Part shown: piece after piece, positions 1 to 7,683 of the stretch | Position numbering within the stretch: position 1 is the first letter of the stretch | Layout: every line of letters starts with the position of its first letter | Assembly: GCA_963726755.1 (NCBI GenBank) | Contig: CAVSDB010000001.1 | Span: forward strand, 868,001-932,000 | DNA length: 64,000 nt | From: DATKIY01 sp963726755 | GTDB lineage: Bacteria; Actinomycetota; Actinomycetes; JAHEKZ01 | Direction: 5' to 3' | The notes under the pieces: generated by a model | What the model was told of the DNA's origin: nothing | Seen by the model: the letters and a program-made list of their open reading frames with translations, nothing else | Database searches by the model: none | Position numbers and translations under genes: made by a program

Positions 1-1403
1 ACTCGGCAAGGCACGACCGGGCCTGGCACTTCTCGCGGCTGGCCGGTGATCGTGCACGGGAGAAGTTCGCCAATGTCGAAGCCGTGGAGTTTTACGAGCG
101 TGCCGCCGATATGGCGGCCAAGCACCGGACAGCCACTGAGAGCGAGCATGCCCAAGTCCTTGAGGCTCTAGGAGACACCCGCTTTGTGATTGGTCTGAGC
201 GCTGACGCCGACCTCACTTACAAGGAAGCGCGCAGCCACAGCCGCGACGACCCACTGCGTGACGCGATCTTGTTGATGAAGCAGGCAAGAGCCGCCAAGG
301 TTCTTGGATACTTCTCGAAGGCATTGAGCAGACTCACTCGTGGGCTGCATTTACTTGACGCAACCCACGCGTCACTCAAAGAGCAAGCCGCGATCGATGC
401 AATCGACTCGGCGCGCTCGCAGCTCGCCAGCGAGTACGCACTGTGCCGGACGATCCAGGGCAGGTTTGGCGACGCGATCACCTGGGGGTTGCGCGGTGCC
501 GACCTTGCCCATCGCTGCCACGACGATCTTGCGCTGGCTCGCGCTTACGTCGTTTTGCAAGATGTCTATGTGTGGTCGGGTGAACAACCGGAGCGGCCGT
601 ACGGGCAGTTGGCTATGGACATCTACCAATCGCGGGGTAATTTCTATGCGGCATCGCACTGCCGCAACGGCTTGGCTGTTGAGGCAATGTTCGCGGGGCA
701 ATGGCCGACCGCGCTGGAGATGTACCGAGAAGCCAGGGTTGGCTTTGAGCGCGCCGGGGCTTCTTCGGACGCCGCCAACTGCGAGTACAACGAGGCTGAT
801 TTGCTGCTGAGACAAGGACACGTCCTCGAGGCCAAAGAACTGCTGCGTCGCGTCCGCCGAGTCGCCCGATCCGTCGACGATGCCGAACTGGAAGCCTTTG
901 CGACACGAGAACTTGGCCGAGCCACTGCAAGGGCGGGCGACGTTGACGACGGGCTGACACTGTGCCGACAAGCGCGCGACTCGTTCGCTCAGCTCGGAAT
1001 ACAACATGAGGTGGTCGACGCGGATCTCGCAGAAGCCGAGTGCCTTCTTCTTCGCGCCGATGTTCCGACCGCACTTGGCCTGATTGACCGAGCGCAAGAT
1101 CAGGCAGTCGCCTTGGGCGCTGCGACCCTGATCCCTACCGTTCACCGAGTCCGTGGTTTTGCCTACCTGTCGGCGGGACTTCTGACGTCCGCCTTAGAAG
1201 AGTTCGCAGCGGTGGTCAAGATGAGCGAACCACCTGCGCCCCAACACGAGGTCGGATTTGCCCTGGCAGGAACGGCTGAGGCACGGCGTCGCATTAGTGG
1301 CAGCGCCCCTGACCAGCCGGTCGACGCCGACGCAGATCAGACACTCGCCACCTTCGGGATCGTCAGCCTCCCCGCGGGCGGTTCCGTGCCCTTGGCTGAC
1401 TAG
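1..1403 (+). CDS. TPR-repeat protein, C-terminal part (5' end outside window)
   Basis: The frame is open from base 3, well before the first possible start (GTG at 84). The upstream codons read like protein (HDRAWHFSRLAGD...), so the gene begins outside the window. The roughly 467 visible residues are an almost purely helical, Ala/Leu/Arg-rich array with TPR-like spacing of aromatic and small residues (for example WGLRGADLAHRC, ALEMYREARVGFE, AEAECLLLRAD). Such arrays form the C-terminal half of actinobacterial AAA-ATPase, adenylate-cyclase or LuxR-type signalling proteins. No catalytic domain is visible here, so the function cannot be set. The stop overlaps the convergent next gene by four bases (CTAG). 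Confidence 0.7.
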   Translation, partial: SARHDRAWHFSRLAGDRAREKFANVEAVEFYERAADMAAKHRTATESEHAQVLEALGDTRFVIGLSADADLTYKEARSHSRDDPLRDAILLMKQARAAKVLGYFSKALSRLTRGLHLLDATHASLKEQAAIDAIDSARSQLASEYALCRTIQGRFGDAITWGLRGADLAHRCHDDLALARAYVVLQDVYVWSGEQPERPYGQLAMDIYQSRGNFYAASHCRNGLAVEAMFAGQWPTALEMYREARVGFERAGASSDAANCEYNEADLLLRQGHVLEAKELLRRVRRVARSVDDAELEAFATRELGRATARAGDVDDGLTLCRQARDSFAQLGIQHEVVDADLAEAECLLLRADVPTALGLIDRAQDQAVALGAATLIPTVHRVRGFAYLSAGLLTSALEEFAAVVKMSEPPAPQHEVGFALAGTAEARRRISGSAPDQPVDADADQTLATFGIVSLPAGGSVPLAD

Positions 1404-3682
1404 ACGCCTCGCGGCGCGATACGAGGGTCGACGTTAATCAAGAGATACTGCACAAGGTCTCCGGCCCTGTCACGCTTGCTCTGCACGTTGTCGATGCAGA
1501 AGGACGGACCGGTCGCCGGGATCTGCCCCTTGCATTTGCACGTCGGTGCCGAGACGAACGGACCATCGTCCGAGATGTCCACATAGAGCGGGAAATTCTT
1601 GATCGACGTCCCCGGGCAGAGCGTCTTGTCGCATTGAATTATGACCGTCGCCGGCCTCATGCGTGAGTAAAGAGGCTGGCCTTGGGCGTTTTTGAAGTTC
1701 GCCCTGGCGCTCACCAAAAGTGCACTGACCCCCGTGGTCTGGCTGACCCGACAAGGCTGGATCGGGTTGCACTCACCCTGGGTGAGGTAGGCGGTTCCGA
1801 GCCCGCCATTAGGCAGCAGGAAGGTCGAGCAGGTCGGGACTGCTGGGGTGGCCTCGACACACAGCGGGTTCTGCAAGATTGCTGGAACGCCCGGTGAAAC
1901 AGCCTGGAACACCCCAAGCGTCTGCACGTCGGCCAGTCTGGACCCTGATTCGAACGAGGGTGCGGATGCGGTGAACGTCACCAGGTTGTCCGAGTCCGGA
2001 TACAGGGCACCCACGATCGTCACCTGGCCGTTTCCGGCAGCAATGGTGCCTGACGTCGTACCGCCGAGTGTCTTCTTGTCGGTGGATAATGTGACCAACG
2101 TGTCATCGGCCACCTGCGCCGCGTTTCCAAAGGCGTCCTCGGCGTGGACCTGCACTGTGATGGACTGATTCTGCACCGGCTGGCCACCACCGGCGGTGTC
2201 GACCACCGAATCGACCACAAGCCGACTCGCGGTCGATGCCACCACGTCCAAGCCGGTGTCGGTTGATTGCAACCCGGAAGCCGATGCCGCAAGGGTGTAC
2301 GTTCCGGCCTTTGTCGCCGACAAATCGTCGAACGAGGCGGCTCCCTGGTCAGTCAAGGCCGTCAAGTTGCCCGTGAGTCCGCTACCCGAAGGGGTGACCC
2401 CGACAGATACCTGCGTTCCGGAGTCCGACGTCAAATTCCCGAACGAATCGACCACCCCCACCACAACGACTGGCAGCGGACCTGCAGGGACCGGTCCGGT
2501 CGGTCCGGAAAGAAGGGTCAGTCCAGCTGGCTCGCCCGGGACAACGGTCACGCCGGCACTCGCTGTCAGTGCCTGATCGTCGTCATCGGTGACGGTCAGT
2601 GTCTGAGCGGATGCCGTGGTCAAGACGATGGCGAATGTCGCCAGGCCTCCAGTGATCGGTTGCGAGGTCGGCAGTGGCACCGCCGTGGGATCACTACTGG
2701 TGAAGCTGACGGACCCCTGGTACCCAGTGGCCCGATTGCCGAAGGCGTCGCGAGCCTCAACGGTGACGTCAAACGAATGCCCGGCTACCGCCCCGCCGTC
2801 GGGTAGACCAGTCAGCAACAGCACGTCGGCCGCGGCGGGCGAGACCACTACCTCAACTGTTGTGGACAGCCCACCAGCGGAGACTGTGACAGTCTGGGTG
2901 CCCGCGGTGCGCAGCCTCAACGTGGACGACAACTGCCCGTTGACAAAGGCTGGGTCCGCTGGCAGCAACGCCTGACCATCGCTGCTGGTGATGGTGGCCG
3001 AATTGTTGAATCCAGTTGCGATACCTCCGGTCGAGGTGAGGGCTGAGGCGGTGATGCCCAGTGTGCTGCCAGCCTCTGTTGGCGACGAAACGTTCACAGA
3101 CAAGCTGCTTGCTAGAGCGGGACATACCGTCACGACGGGCTGGGACCCGGAAATCACAAAGGCACCGAGTCCGCTGAAGTCTCGCGACGTCTTGGCGGCC
3201 GTCTTCCACGTGGTCGCCCCGGAGTTAGCGGGCGCGATGGCTGACGCCGTGAAGGTCACCGACTTTCCAGCAGACAACAGGTCGGACCCGTCGAGCGCGA
3301 CAGCACCGGCCTGAAGCAGCAGGGTTCCCGGCGTCGGACACGGCGCTGGAGAAGACGCGCCGCAGGTTCCAAACCGCATCGCCCATGATTTGCCCGTGGA
3401 AGTGGTCGCGCTGCCAACGGCAACATTGGTGTAGCCCGCTGGCACAGCGACTTGAACGGAACCGATCTTGGAGGCGGAAGTGGTCGCGTTCTTGATCGTG
3501 AAACTCAATGTGGTGGGCTCGCCGGCTGAAATCGATTTCGGCGTCACCGACGCGCTGTAAACCGCAAAGGTCGCGTTTGCGTCAGGCAGCCCGACTATTA
3601 CCTGAACCGCAACTAACGCCGCCAACGCCACGAGGGCGATGACTGCCCTGTGAGTGCGTTGGTTCAACGAATCTGTCTTCAT
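1400..3682 (-). CDS. secreted Ig-like repeat (invasin/adhesin-type) protein
   Basis: The 760-residue protein starts with a signal peptide: a basic N-terminus, a hydrophobic core near residues 14-32 and an ANA-type cleavage site near residue 37. An N-terminal Ig-like domain is followed by at least four bacterial Ig-like repeats of roughly 90-100 residues. Several carry the family signature of an acidic residue before FGN (EARDAFGN, VVDSFGN, AEDAFGN). The last 170 residues form a Cys-rich tail (CTCKCKGQ and several other Cys) with no recognised family. No LPXTG motif or C-terminal membrane anchor is visible, so it is probably released or held non-covalently. A purine-rich stretch (AGAGGGGGA) lies about 10 bases before the ATG. 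It probably acts in adhesion or as surface scaffolding; the ligand is unknown. Confidence 0.7.
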   Translation of the reverse strand: MKTDSLNQRTHRAVIALVALAALVAVQVIVGLPDANATFAVYSASVTPKSISAGEPTTLSFTIKNATTSASKIGSVQVAVPAGYTNVAVGSATTSTGKSWAMRFGTCGASSPAPCPTPGTLLLQAGAVALDGSDLLSAGKSVTFTASAIAPANSGATTWKTAAKTSRDFSGLGAFVISGSQPVVTVCPALASSLSVNVSSPTEAGSTLGITASALTSTGGIATGFNNSATITSSDGQALLPADPAFVNGQLSSTLRLRTAGTQTVTVSAGGLSTTVEVVVSPAAADVLLLTGLPDGGAVAGHSFDVTVEARDAFGNRATGYQGSVSFTSSDPTAVPLPTSQPITGGLATFAIVLTTASAQTLTVTDDDDQALTASAGVTVVPGEPAGLTLLSGPTGPVPAGPLPVVVVGVVDSFGNLTSDSGTQVSVGVTPSGSGLTGNLTALTDQGAASFDDLSATKAGTYTLAASASGLQSTDTGLDVVASTASRLVVDSVVDTAGGGQPVQNQSITVQVHAEDAFGNAAQVADDTLVTLSTDKKTLGGTTSGTIAAGNGQVTIVGALYPDSDNLVTFTASAPSFESGSRLADVQTLGVFQAVSPGVPAILQNPLCVEATPAVPTCSTFLLPNGGLGTAYLTQGECNPIQPCRVSQTTGVSALLVSARANFKNAQGQPLYSRMRPATVIIQCDKTLCPGTSIKNFPLYVDISDDGPFVSAPTCKCKGQIPATGPSFCIDNVQSKRDRAGDLVQYLLINVDPRIAPRGV

Positions 3683-4025
3683 GAGATGACCGATCCCCCT
3701 CTTCCGCTTGATGGCACCCTGCCTTTTGACGCCCGCGAGGTCAATGCCCAGTCCAGGTTGAGCCCCGACTCCGACTGAGCACCATGGGTCAGATGACTCA
3801 AAGAATCACTTCACATCCGCAACGAGCCTGACCCTACGCGGCCATCGTCACCGGCAGCAGAGGCGCCAACGTTCGACGGGATTTCATCCAATTGGTCGTC
3901 ACTTCGAGACGGAGCGTGTTGAAACAAAACCCAGAGTGAGCATCGAGGAGGGCGACTCGTCCGGACCATTTACGGACCAAACAGGCAGGCGGCGCGGATA
4001 CCTGCAGTTCTGACGACTCATGAGG
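3683..4025. other. intergenic, no gene recognised
   Basis: About 340 bases lie between the Ig-like gene start and the detached glnA 3' end. No open frame here has protein-like composition. The stretch should hold the promoter of the Ig-like gene on the minus strand and the original 3' flank of glnA. No clear hairpin terminator or operator was found. Confidence 0.5.
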
Positions 4026-4104
4026 CTAGATGTCGTAATACAACTCAAACTCGTGCGGTGTCGGACGCAACTGAATCGGTGCGACCTCGTTCTCGCGCTT
4101 CCAG
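4026..4104 (-). pseudogene. glnA: detached 3' end of glnA with the original stop
   Basis: On the minus strand this encodes the last residues of glutamine synthetase, ending HEFELYYDI followed by TAG at 4026-4028. It repeats the in-gene copy at 5111-5185 over 75 bases with two differences, both synonymous (an Ile codon and a Thr codon). This copy has the natural glnA stop, which the in-gene copy lacks. It therefore looks like the ancestral gene terminus, pushed about 1.08 kb away by the insertion. Confidence 0.8.
4030..4104. repeat. 75-bp direct repeat, copy A (glnA 3' end)
   Basis: The sequence matches 5111-5185 at 73 of 75 positions, same orientation, offset 1081 bases. The two copies bound the foreign segment 4105-5110 exactly. 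Confidence 0.85.
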
Positions 4105-4274
4105 AACCCGGCGGCGGCACGTTGACTCTCCAAGGTCATGCCAGGGTGAACGGCAACACCGCCTCGGACGGCGGTGGAATCTACAACGACCTAGGCGACG
4201 GCGGTGTCCTGATCGGGGCGACTGCCGGGGTTAATGTGAAATTCAACCTCCCCAACAACATCGTTTCGAGCTGA
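4105..4274 (+). pseudogene. C-terminal fragment of a beta-helix (Pmp/adhesin-like) repeat protein
   Basis: The plus frame entering from copy A becomes protein-like only after the repeat border (GGGTLTLQGHARVNGNTASD, then GGGIYND, ending NNIVSS and TGA). The NGN and GGGIYN pattern is typical of right-handed parallel beta-helix, polymorphic-outer-membrane-protein-like repeats in secreted actinobacterial surface proteins. Only about 55 residues remain, and the N-terminal part is absent from the window. There is no start codon or ribosome site of its own, so it is a non-functional fragment. Confidence 0.6.
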
Positions 4275-4280
4275 TTCAAA

Positions 4281-4330
4281 CTGATATCGAGCAAGGGCCG
4301 GTCTTGCGACAGGCCCTTGCTCGATATCAG
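4281..4330. terminator. perfect 19-bp-arm hairpin between two convergent gene ends
   Basis: The arms 4281-4299 and 4312-4330 are perfectly complementary (CTGATATCGAGCAAGGGCC and its reverse complement) around a 12-base loop. It starts 7 bases after the stop of the beta-helix fragment and faces the 3' end of the convergent propeller fragment, so it fits a bidirectional terminator carried in with the insert. Confidence 0.7.
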
Positions 4331-4548
4331 GCGTGCGCTGGGCTCTCGATCTTCTTTGACGGCCGGGTACCGACTCACCGACTCGAACGGCGCGGTGGGC
4401 GGTTCTTAGATCTTAGCAATTCCACAGGCGCCCGGTCGTCGCGCTGCAGGCGTCCTAGCGCTTGCTGGTCACAAAGGCAGCAGGGTTGGAACCAGCCCCC
4501 AGCCACCACCACTCATGATGTCTCAGTCAACTCATGAGTAATGGCTCG

Positions 4549-5110
4549 CTAAGTCCCTCTTGCGACGTAGGCACGCGATCTCCCGCCGCCTGCGATGAGT
4601 GTGCGGGGGAACCGTGCGCCATCGCTGCCGACCCACAGCCCGGCCGGAGTTGCCAGTAGCTCCCGACCACCGTCACCTCTGGTCTTGCCCGGATTCCACG
4701 ACAAGGACAGGCCGGTCGTCGAGTTCAACGCTGCGATCCCCGGCCGGTCTACCGCCCCGGGCCGGGGCTGTTGTTGCCCTGTGGGTTATCCATCCAACGC
4801 TGGTGCCCCTGAACGTAGACCGCCGTGCCGGTGGCGGCGACGGAGTACAGACTGTCCCCGCCGGTGTAGTTGATCCAGGTCGGCGCTGACGGGGCAGCCA
4901 CACCGGTCTCGAATCGGGCAGCGGCGTCACACACGTCCAGCCCTTGACCGCCGGTCTGCGGGATGTAGCCGGAGGCGACGAACACGAAATAACTTCCGTC
5001 GGGCGAGAAGTCGACGTCGCGAAGCTGCTGCGGGATCTTGGTTGCGCGGCAAGCGCGGGTCAGTGGCTGGTAGTACCAGGGGTCGAGGCTCGCTGAGCCG
5101 GTTCCGAGAT
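4549..5110 (-). pseudogene. C-terminal fragment of a secreted beta-propeller protein
   Basis: Starting exactly at the repeat border, the minus strand encodes IPQQLRDVDFSPDGSYFVFV and later SLYSVAATGTAVYVQGHQRW, a propeller-blade sequence seen in secreted actinobacterial PKD/propeller proteins. After GNNSPGPG the frame shifts once, near 4760 in a G/C run. It continues as RPGIAALNSTTGLSLSWNPG and LLATPAGLWVGSDG and ends at TAG (4549-4551). About 185 residues remain; the N-terminus and signal peptide are missing. The glnA reading frame crosses it in another frame, so it is not translated as a propeller from glnA. Confidence 0.6.
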
Positions 5111-6531
5111 ATGTCGTAATACAACTCAAACTCGTGCGGCGTCGGACGCAACTGGATCGGTGCGACCTCGTTCTCGCGCTTCCAGTCGACCCACGTCTCG
5201 ATCAGGTCCTGGGTGAAGACGTTGCCTTCGAGCAGGTACTCGTGATCGGCCTCGAGTGCGTTGAGCACCTCAGGAAGTGAACCGGGAACCTGCGGAATGT
5301 CGCTGCGCTCTTCGGGCGGCAATTCGTACAGGTCCTTGTCGACGGGCTCCGGCGGCTCGATCTTGTTCTTGATGCCGTCGACGCCGGCGAGCAGCATCGC
5401 GGAGAACGCGAGGTACGGGTTCGCTGACGGGTCGGGGACGCGGAACTCGATGCGCTTGGCCTTCGGGTTGCTGCCGGTGATGGGGATACGGATGCACGCC
5501 GAGCGGTTGCGCTGCGAGTACACGAGGTTCACCGGCGCTTCGAAGCCGGGAACCAGTCGTCGATAACTGTTGACCGTCGGGTTCGTGAAGGCGAGCAGGC
5601 TCGGTGCGTGAGCAAGTAGTCCACCGATGTAGTAACGCGCGGTGTCGGACAACCCGGCGTAACCCATCTCGTCGTAGAACAGCGGAGCGCCGTCCTTCCA
5701 GAGACTCTGGTGACAGTGCATGCCGGAACCGTTGTCGCCGAAGAGTGGCTTGGGCATGAACGTCGCAGTGCGACCGTTCTTCCAGGCGACGTTCTTGATG
5801 ATGTATTTGAAGAGCATGATCTGGTCGGCTGAGTGCTTCAGCGTCGAGAACTTGTAGTTGATTTCGGCTTGTCCGCCGGTGCCGACCTCGTGGTGGGCGC
5901 GCTCAACTTCGAGTCCAGCGTCCTGAAGTGCGAGCGTCATCTCGTCGCGCAGATCGGCGAAGTGGTCGACTGGCGGTACGGGGAAGTAGCCGCCCTTGTA
6001 GCGCGTCTTGTAGCCGAGGTTGCCGCCCTCTTCTTGACGTCCGGAGTTCCAAGCACCTTCGATGGAGTCGACGAAGTAGCTCGCGGTGTTCTGCTTGGTC
6101 TCGAAGCGGACGTCGTCGAAGACGTAGAACTCGGCTTCGGCGCCGAAGTACACCTCGTCCGCGATGCCGGTGCTCTTCAGGTACGCCTCGGCCTTGGCGG
6201 CGATGTTGCGGGGGTCGCGGCTGTACGGCTCGTCGGTGAAGGGATCGCGGATCGAGAAGTTCATGACGAGCGTCTTCTCGACGCGGAACGGATCCTCGAA
6301 GGCAGACGTCGGGTCGGCGATCAGTTTCATGTCGGACTCGTGGATCGCCTGGAAGCCACGGATCGACGAACCGTCGAACATCTGACCGTTGTCGAACGAC
6401 TCCTGGTCGAAGGAGGCGGCCGGAATGTTGAAGTGCTGCATCACCCCCGGCAAGTCGCAGAATCTGACATCGACGAACTTGATGTCGTTCTTCTTGATGT
6501 ACGCAAGGACCTCTTCGGCGTTCTGGAACAT
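4927..6531 (-). CDS. glnA: glutamine synthetase type I, C-terminus overrun into inserted DNA
   Basis: It makes glutamine from glutamate, ammonia and ATP. The start is the ATG of MFQNAEEVLAYI at 6531, with GGAGGA a few bases upstream; the longer frame from 6564 is not needed. GS-I hallmarks are present: DGSSIRGF near residue 53, the EAEFYVFD metal-site region, NGSGMHCHQSL, the RIEFRVPDPSANPY ATP region and KDLYELPPEE with the adenylylation Tyr at about residue 402. The normal protein would be about 474 residues ending YYDI. Here the stop has been replaced by inserted DNA at 5110, adding about 60 unrelated Arg/Leu-rich residues before a stop at 4927. Whether the tail is tolerated is unknown. 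A GlnR-type operator lies upstream. Confidence 0.93.
   Translation of the reverse strand: MFQNAEEVLAYIKKNDIKFVDVRFCDLPGVMQHFNIPAASFDQESFDNGQMFDGSSIRGFQAIHESDMKLIADPTSAFEDPFRVEKTLVMNFSIRDPFTDEPYSRDPRNIAAKAEAYLKSTGIADEVYFGAEAEFYVFDDVRFETKQNTASYFVDSIEGAWNSGRQEEGGNLGYKTRYKGGYFPVPPVDHFADLRDEMTLALQDAGLEVERAHHEVGTGGQAEINYKFSTLKHSADQIMLFKYIIKNVAWKNGRTATFMPKPLFGDNGSGMHCHQSLWKDGAPLFYDEMGYAGLSDTARYYIGGLLAHAPSLLAFTNPTVNSYRRLVPGFEAPVNLVYSQRNRSACIRIPITGSNPKAKRIEFRVPDPSANPYLAFSAMLLAGVDGIKNKIEPPEPVDKDLYELPPEERSDIPQVPGSLPEVLNALEADHEYLLEGNVFTQDLIETWVDWKRENEVAPIQLRPTPHEFELYYDISRNRLSEPRPLVLPATDPRLPRNQDPAAASRRRLLARRKLFRVRRLRLHPADRRSRAGRV
5111..5185. repeat. 75-bp direct repeat, copy B (inside glnA)
   Basis: Partner of 4030-4104. 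This copy is in frame with the full glnA gene but lacks the stop codon: the last codon is ATA and reading continues into foreign sequence. Copy A has ATC followed by TAG. Confidence 0.85.
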
Positions 6532-6604
6532 CAATCCTCCATGACGGCCAGCTCGCTTCCCCACGAGCCGGGTGGGCGGTACAACGACACGGTAGGGGTA
6601 GGCG

Positions 6605-6642
6605 ATTACCCGTCCGTGTCACAAGTGTTTCAGGTGAGTTAC
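6605..6642 (-). promoter_or_regulatory. GlnR-type operator upstream of glnA
   Basis: Read on the glnA strand, four pentamers sit at exact 11-base intervals: GTAAC (6638-6642), GAAAC (6627-6631), GACAC (6616-6620) and GTAAT (6605-6609), each separated by six bases. This matches the known a-site/b-site arrangement of the actinobacterial nitrogen regulator GlnR (GTnAC-n6-GaAAC repeated). It lies about 75-110 bases before the glnA start, so nitrogen control of glnA is inferred. The opposite-facing RDD gene starts at 6656 and could share it. Confidence 0.75.
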
Positions 6643-6655
6643 GTAGGGTGGGGGC

Positions 6656-7123
6656 GTGGATCGAGAGGATCTTGGATCGTGGCTGTCCGGCCCGAAGATC
6701 GACAGCGGCGCAGGCGTCGAGTTGTACCCGGGGGAGCGTCTGGGGCTGGTGCAATCCGGTCGGGGCGCCGTGGCCAGATGGGGTCAGCGGATCGGTGCGA
6801 TCACCGTCGACTGGCTGGTCGCGCTGGGAGTGACGTTCGCCGTCCTTGGAACTCCAGAGCCGGGCGATCAGGTATTCAGCCTGGTGGTTCTCGGGGTCTT
6901 CTCGCTGATGTACGTCATCTTGTTGTTGGTCGCTCAGCGGACGCTTGGGATGGCGCTGTTCGGCGTACGCGTGGTGCCCGTTGGATCGTCGCGACTTGTG
7001 GTGTGGCGGGTGCTGGTTCGGGCTGTGTTGCTCGCGCTGGTCATTCCGGCGGTGATCTACGACCGCGATCGGCGAGGACTACACGACAAGGCTGGACGCA
7101 CCGTCGTCGTGCGTGACCGCTGA
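6656..7123 (+). CDS. RDD family membrane protein
   Basis: The 155-residue protein starts at GTG 6656. It contains the RDD-type pattern RWGQRIGAITVDWLVALG followed by a second hydrophobic segment (VFSLVVLGVFSLMYVILLLV), the QRTLGMALFGVRVV motif and a C-terminal DRDRRGLHDKAGRTVVV signature, with a third hydrophobic stretch near residues 118-130. RDD proteins are small polytopic membrane proteins of unclear, possibly transport-related function. It is divergent from glnA and convergent with the GNAT gene, two bases away. An RDD gene beside glnA and a DUF4191 gene is a common actinobacterial arrangement. Confidence 0.8.
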   Translation: MDREDLGSWLSGPKIDSGAGVELYPGERLGLVQSGRGAVARWGQRIGAITVDWLVALGVTFAVLGTPEPGDQVFSLVVLGVFSLMYVILLLVAQRTLGMALFGVRVVPVGSSRLVVWRVLVRAVLLALVIPAVIYDRDRRGLHDKAGRTVVVRDR

Positions 7124-7125
7124 CT

Positions 7126-7680
7126 TCAGTCGCGCGGGCCTAACCGCATCAAGAACATGACGGTGGGACGCATGCCGCGTCGTTCGTAGAAACGTCGGGC
7201 ACGGTCGTTACCTGCGAGCACACCGATGAGTACGTCGTGTGCACCCCGGTGAGCGAGTTCGGCTTCGGCGGTGTCGAGTAATGCGACGCCGTGTCCCTGG
7301 TCCCGAAGTTCGGGGGCGAGTACCAACGTCTCGACTTCGCCGATCAGGTCACCGGTGTCCCACGTGTCGTCCGCGCCAGTGCGTATATGGCAAAGCGCGT
7401 AGCCGACTGCGCGCTCGTCGCGCTGCGCCAGCACGACGAACGTCCCGGGATGCGCGAAGAGTGATTCGTACAGCTTGCGGCGTCGCGGCCACGAGAGGTC
7501 ACGGCTGATCGTGGTGACGCCGGCACCACCGACGTCGAGGTGGTGATCGAACAGGTCGAGCCACAACGGCTCAAGGACGTCCAGCACTGACGCATCGCGC
7601 AATGTGAATTGGACGTCTTCGTGTGATCCGAGCAGCGTGCCGTCGGGGTGCCCGTCGGTCGGCGCAACGTCGTGCGTCAT
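7126..7680 (-). CDS. GNAT family N-acetyltransferase
   Basis: The 184-residue protein has the GNAT fold signature: a strand/helix stretch VLAQRDERAVGYALCHI, the acetyl-CoA loop VLAPELRDQGHGVALLDTAE (R/Q-x-x-G-x-G/A form) and a C-terminal FYERRGMRPTVMFLMRLG. The first 40 residues are a variable extension. The substrate is not predictable. It lies three bases downstream of the DUF4191 gene on the same strand, so the two are probably co-transcribed. Confidence 0.8.
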   Translation of the reverse strand: MTHDVAPTDGHPDGTLLGSHEDVQFTLRDASVLDVLEPLWLDLFDHHLDVGGAGVTTISRDLSWPRRRKLYESLFAHPGTFVVLAQRDERAVGYALCHIRTGADDTWDTGDLIGEVETLVLAPELRDQGHGVALLDTAEAELAHRGAHDVLIGVLAGNDRARRFYERRGMRPTVMFLMRLGPRD

Positions 7681-7683
7681 ACG

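Larger units (their letters stand above)
4105..5110. mobile_element. 1006-bp foreign segment inserted in the glnA 3' end
   Basis: The segment lies between two direct copies of the glnA 3' end. It holds the 3' end of a beta-helix gene (plus strand), a perfect 19-bp-arm hairpin, about 220 bases without recognisable content (4331-4548), and the 3' part of a beta-propeller gene (minus strand). Both genes are cut exactly at the insert borders. No integrase, transposase or terminal inverted repeat is present, so it cannot move by itself. Possible origins are Campbell-type integration of a circle carrying a glnA 3' end homologue, an integrative-element remnant, or a chimeric assembly; the sequence alone does not decide. 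Confidence 0.55.

Noticed and set aside
372..1145. Long minus-strand open frames opposite the TPR gene
   Set aside because: Their composition is Arg/Ser/Gln-rich with no family features; the plus-strand frame is open to the window edge and protein-like. They are shadows of high-GC coding DNA.
4105..5110. Insertion sequence in glnA
   Set aside because: No transposase, terminal inverted repeats or short target duplication. The flanking duplication is 75 bases of glnA itself, so a transposon is not supported; it is recorded as a foreign segment of open origin.
5833..7116. 427-residue plus-strand open frame opposite glnA
   Set aside because: It runs antisense to glnA and through its operator, then in the wrong frame through the RDD gene. 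It is explained by codon bias on the opposite strand.
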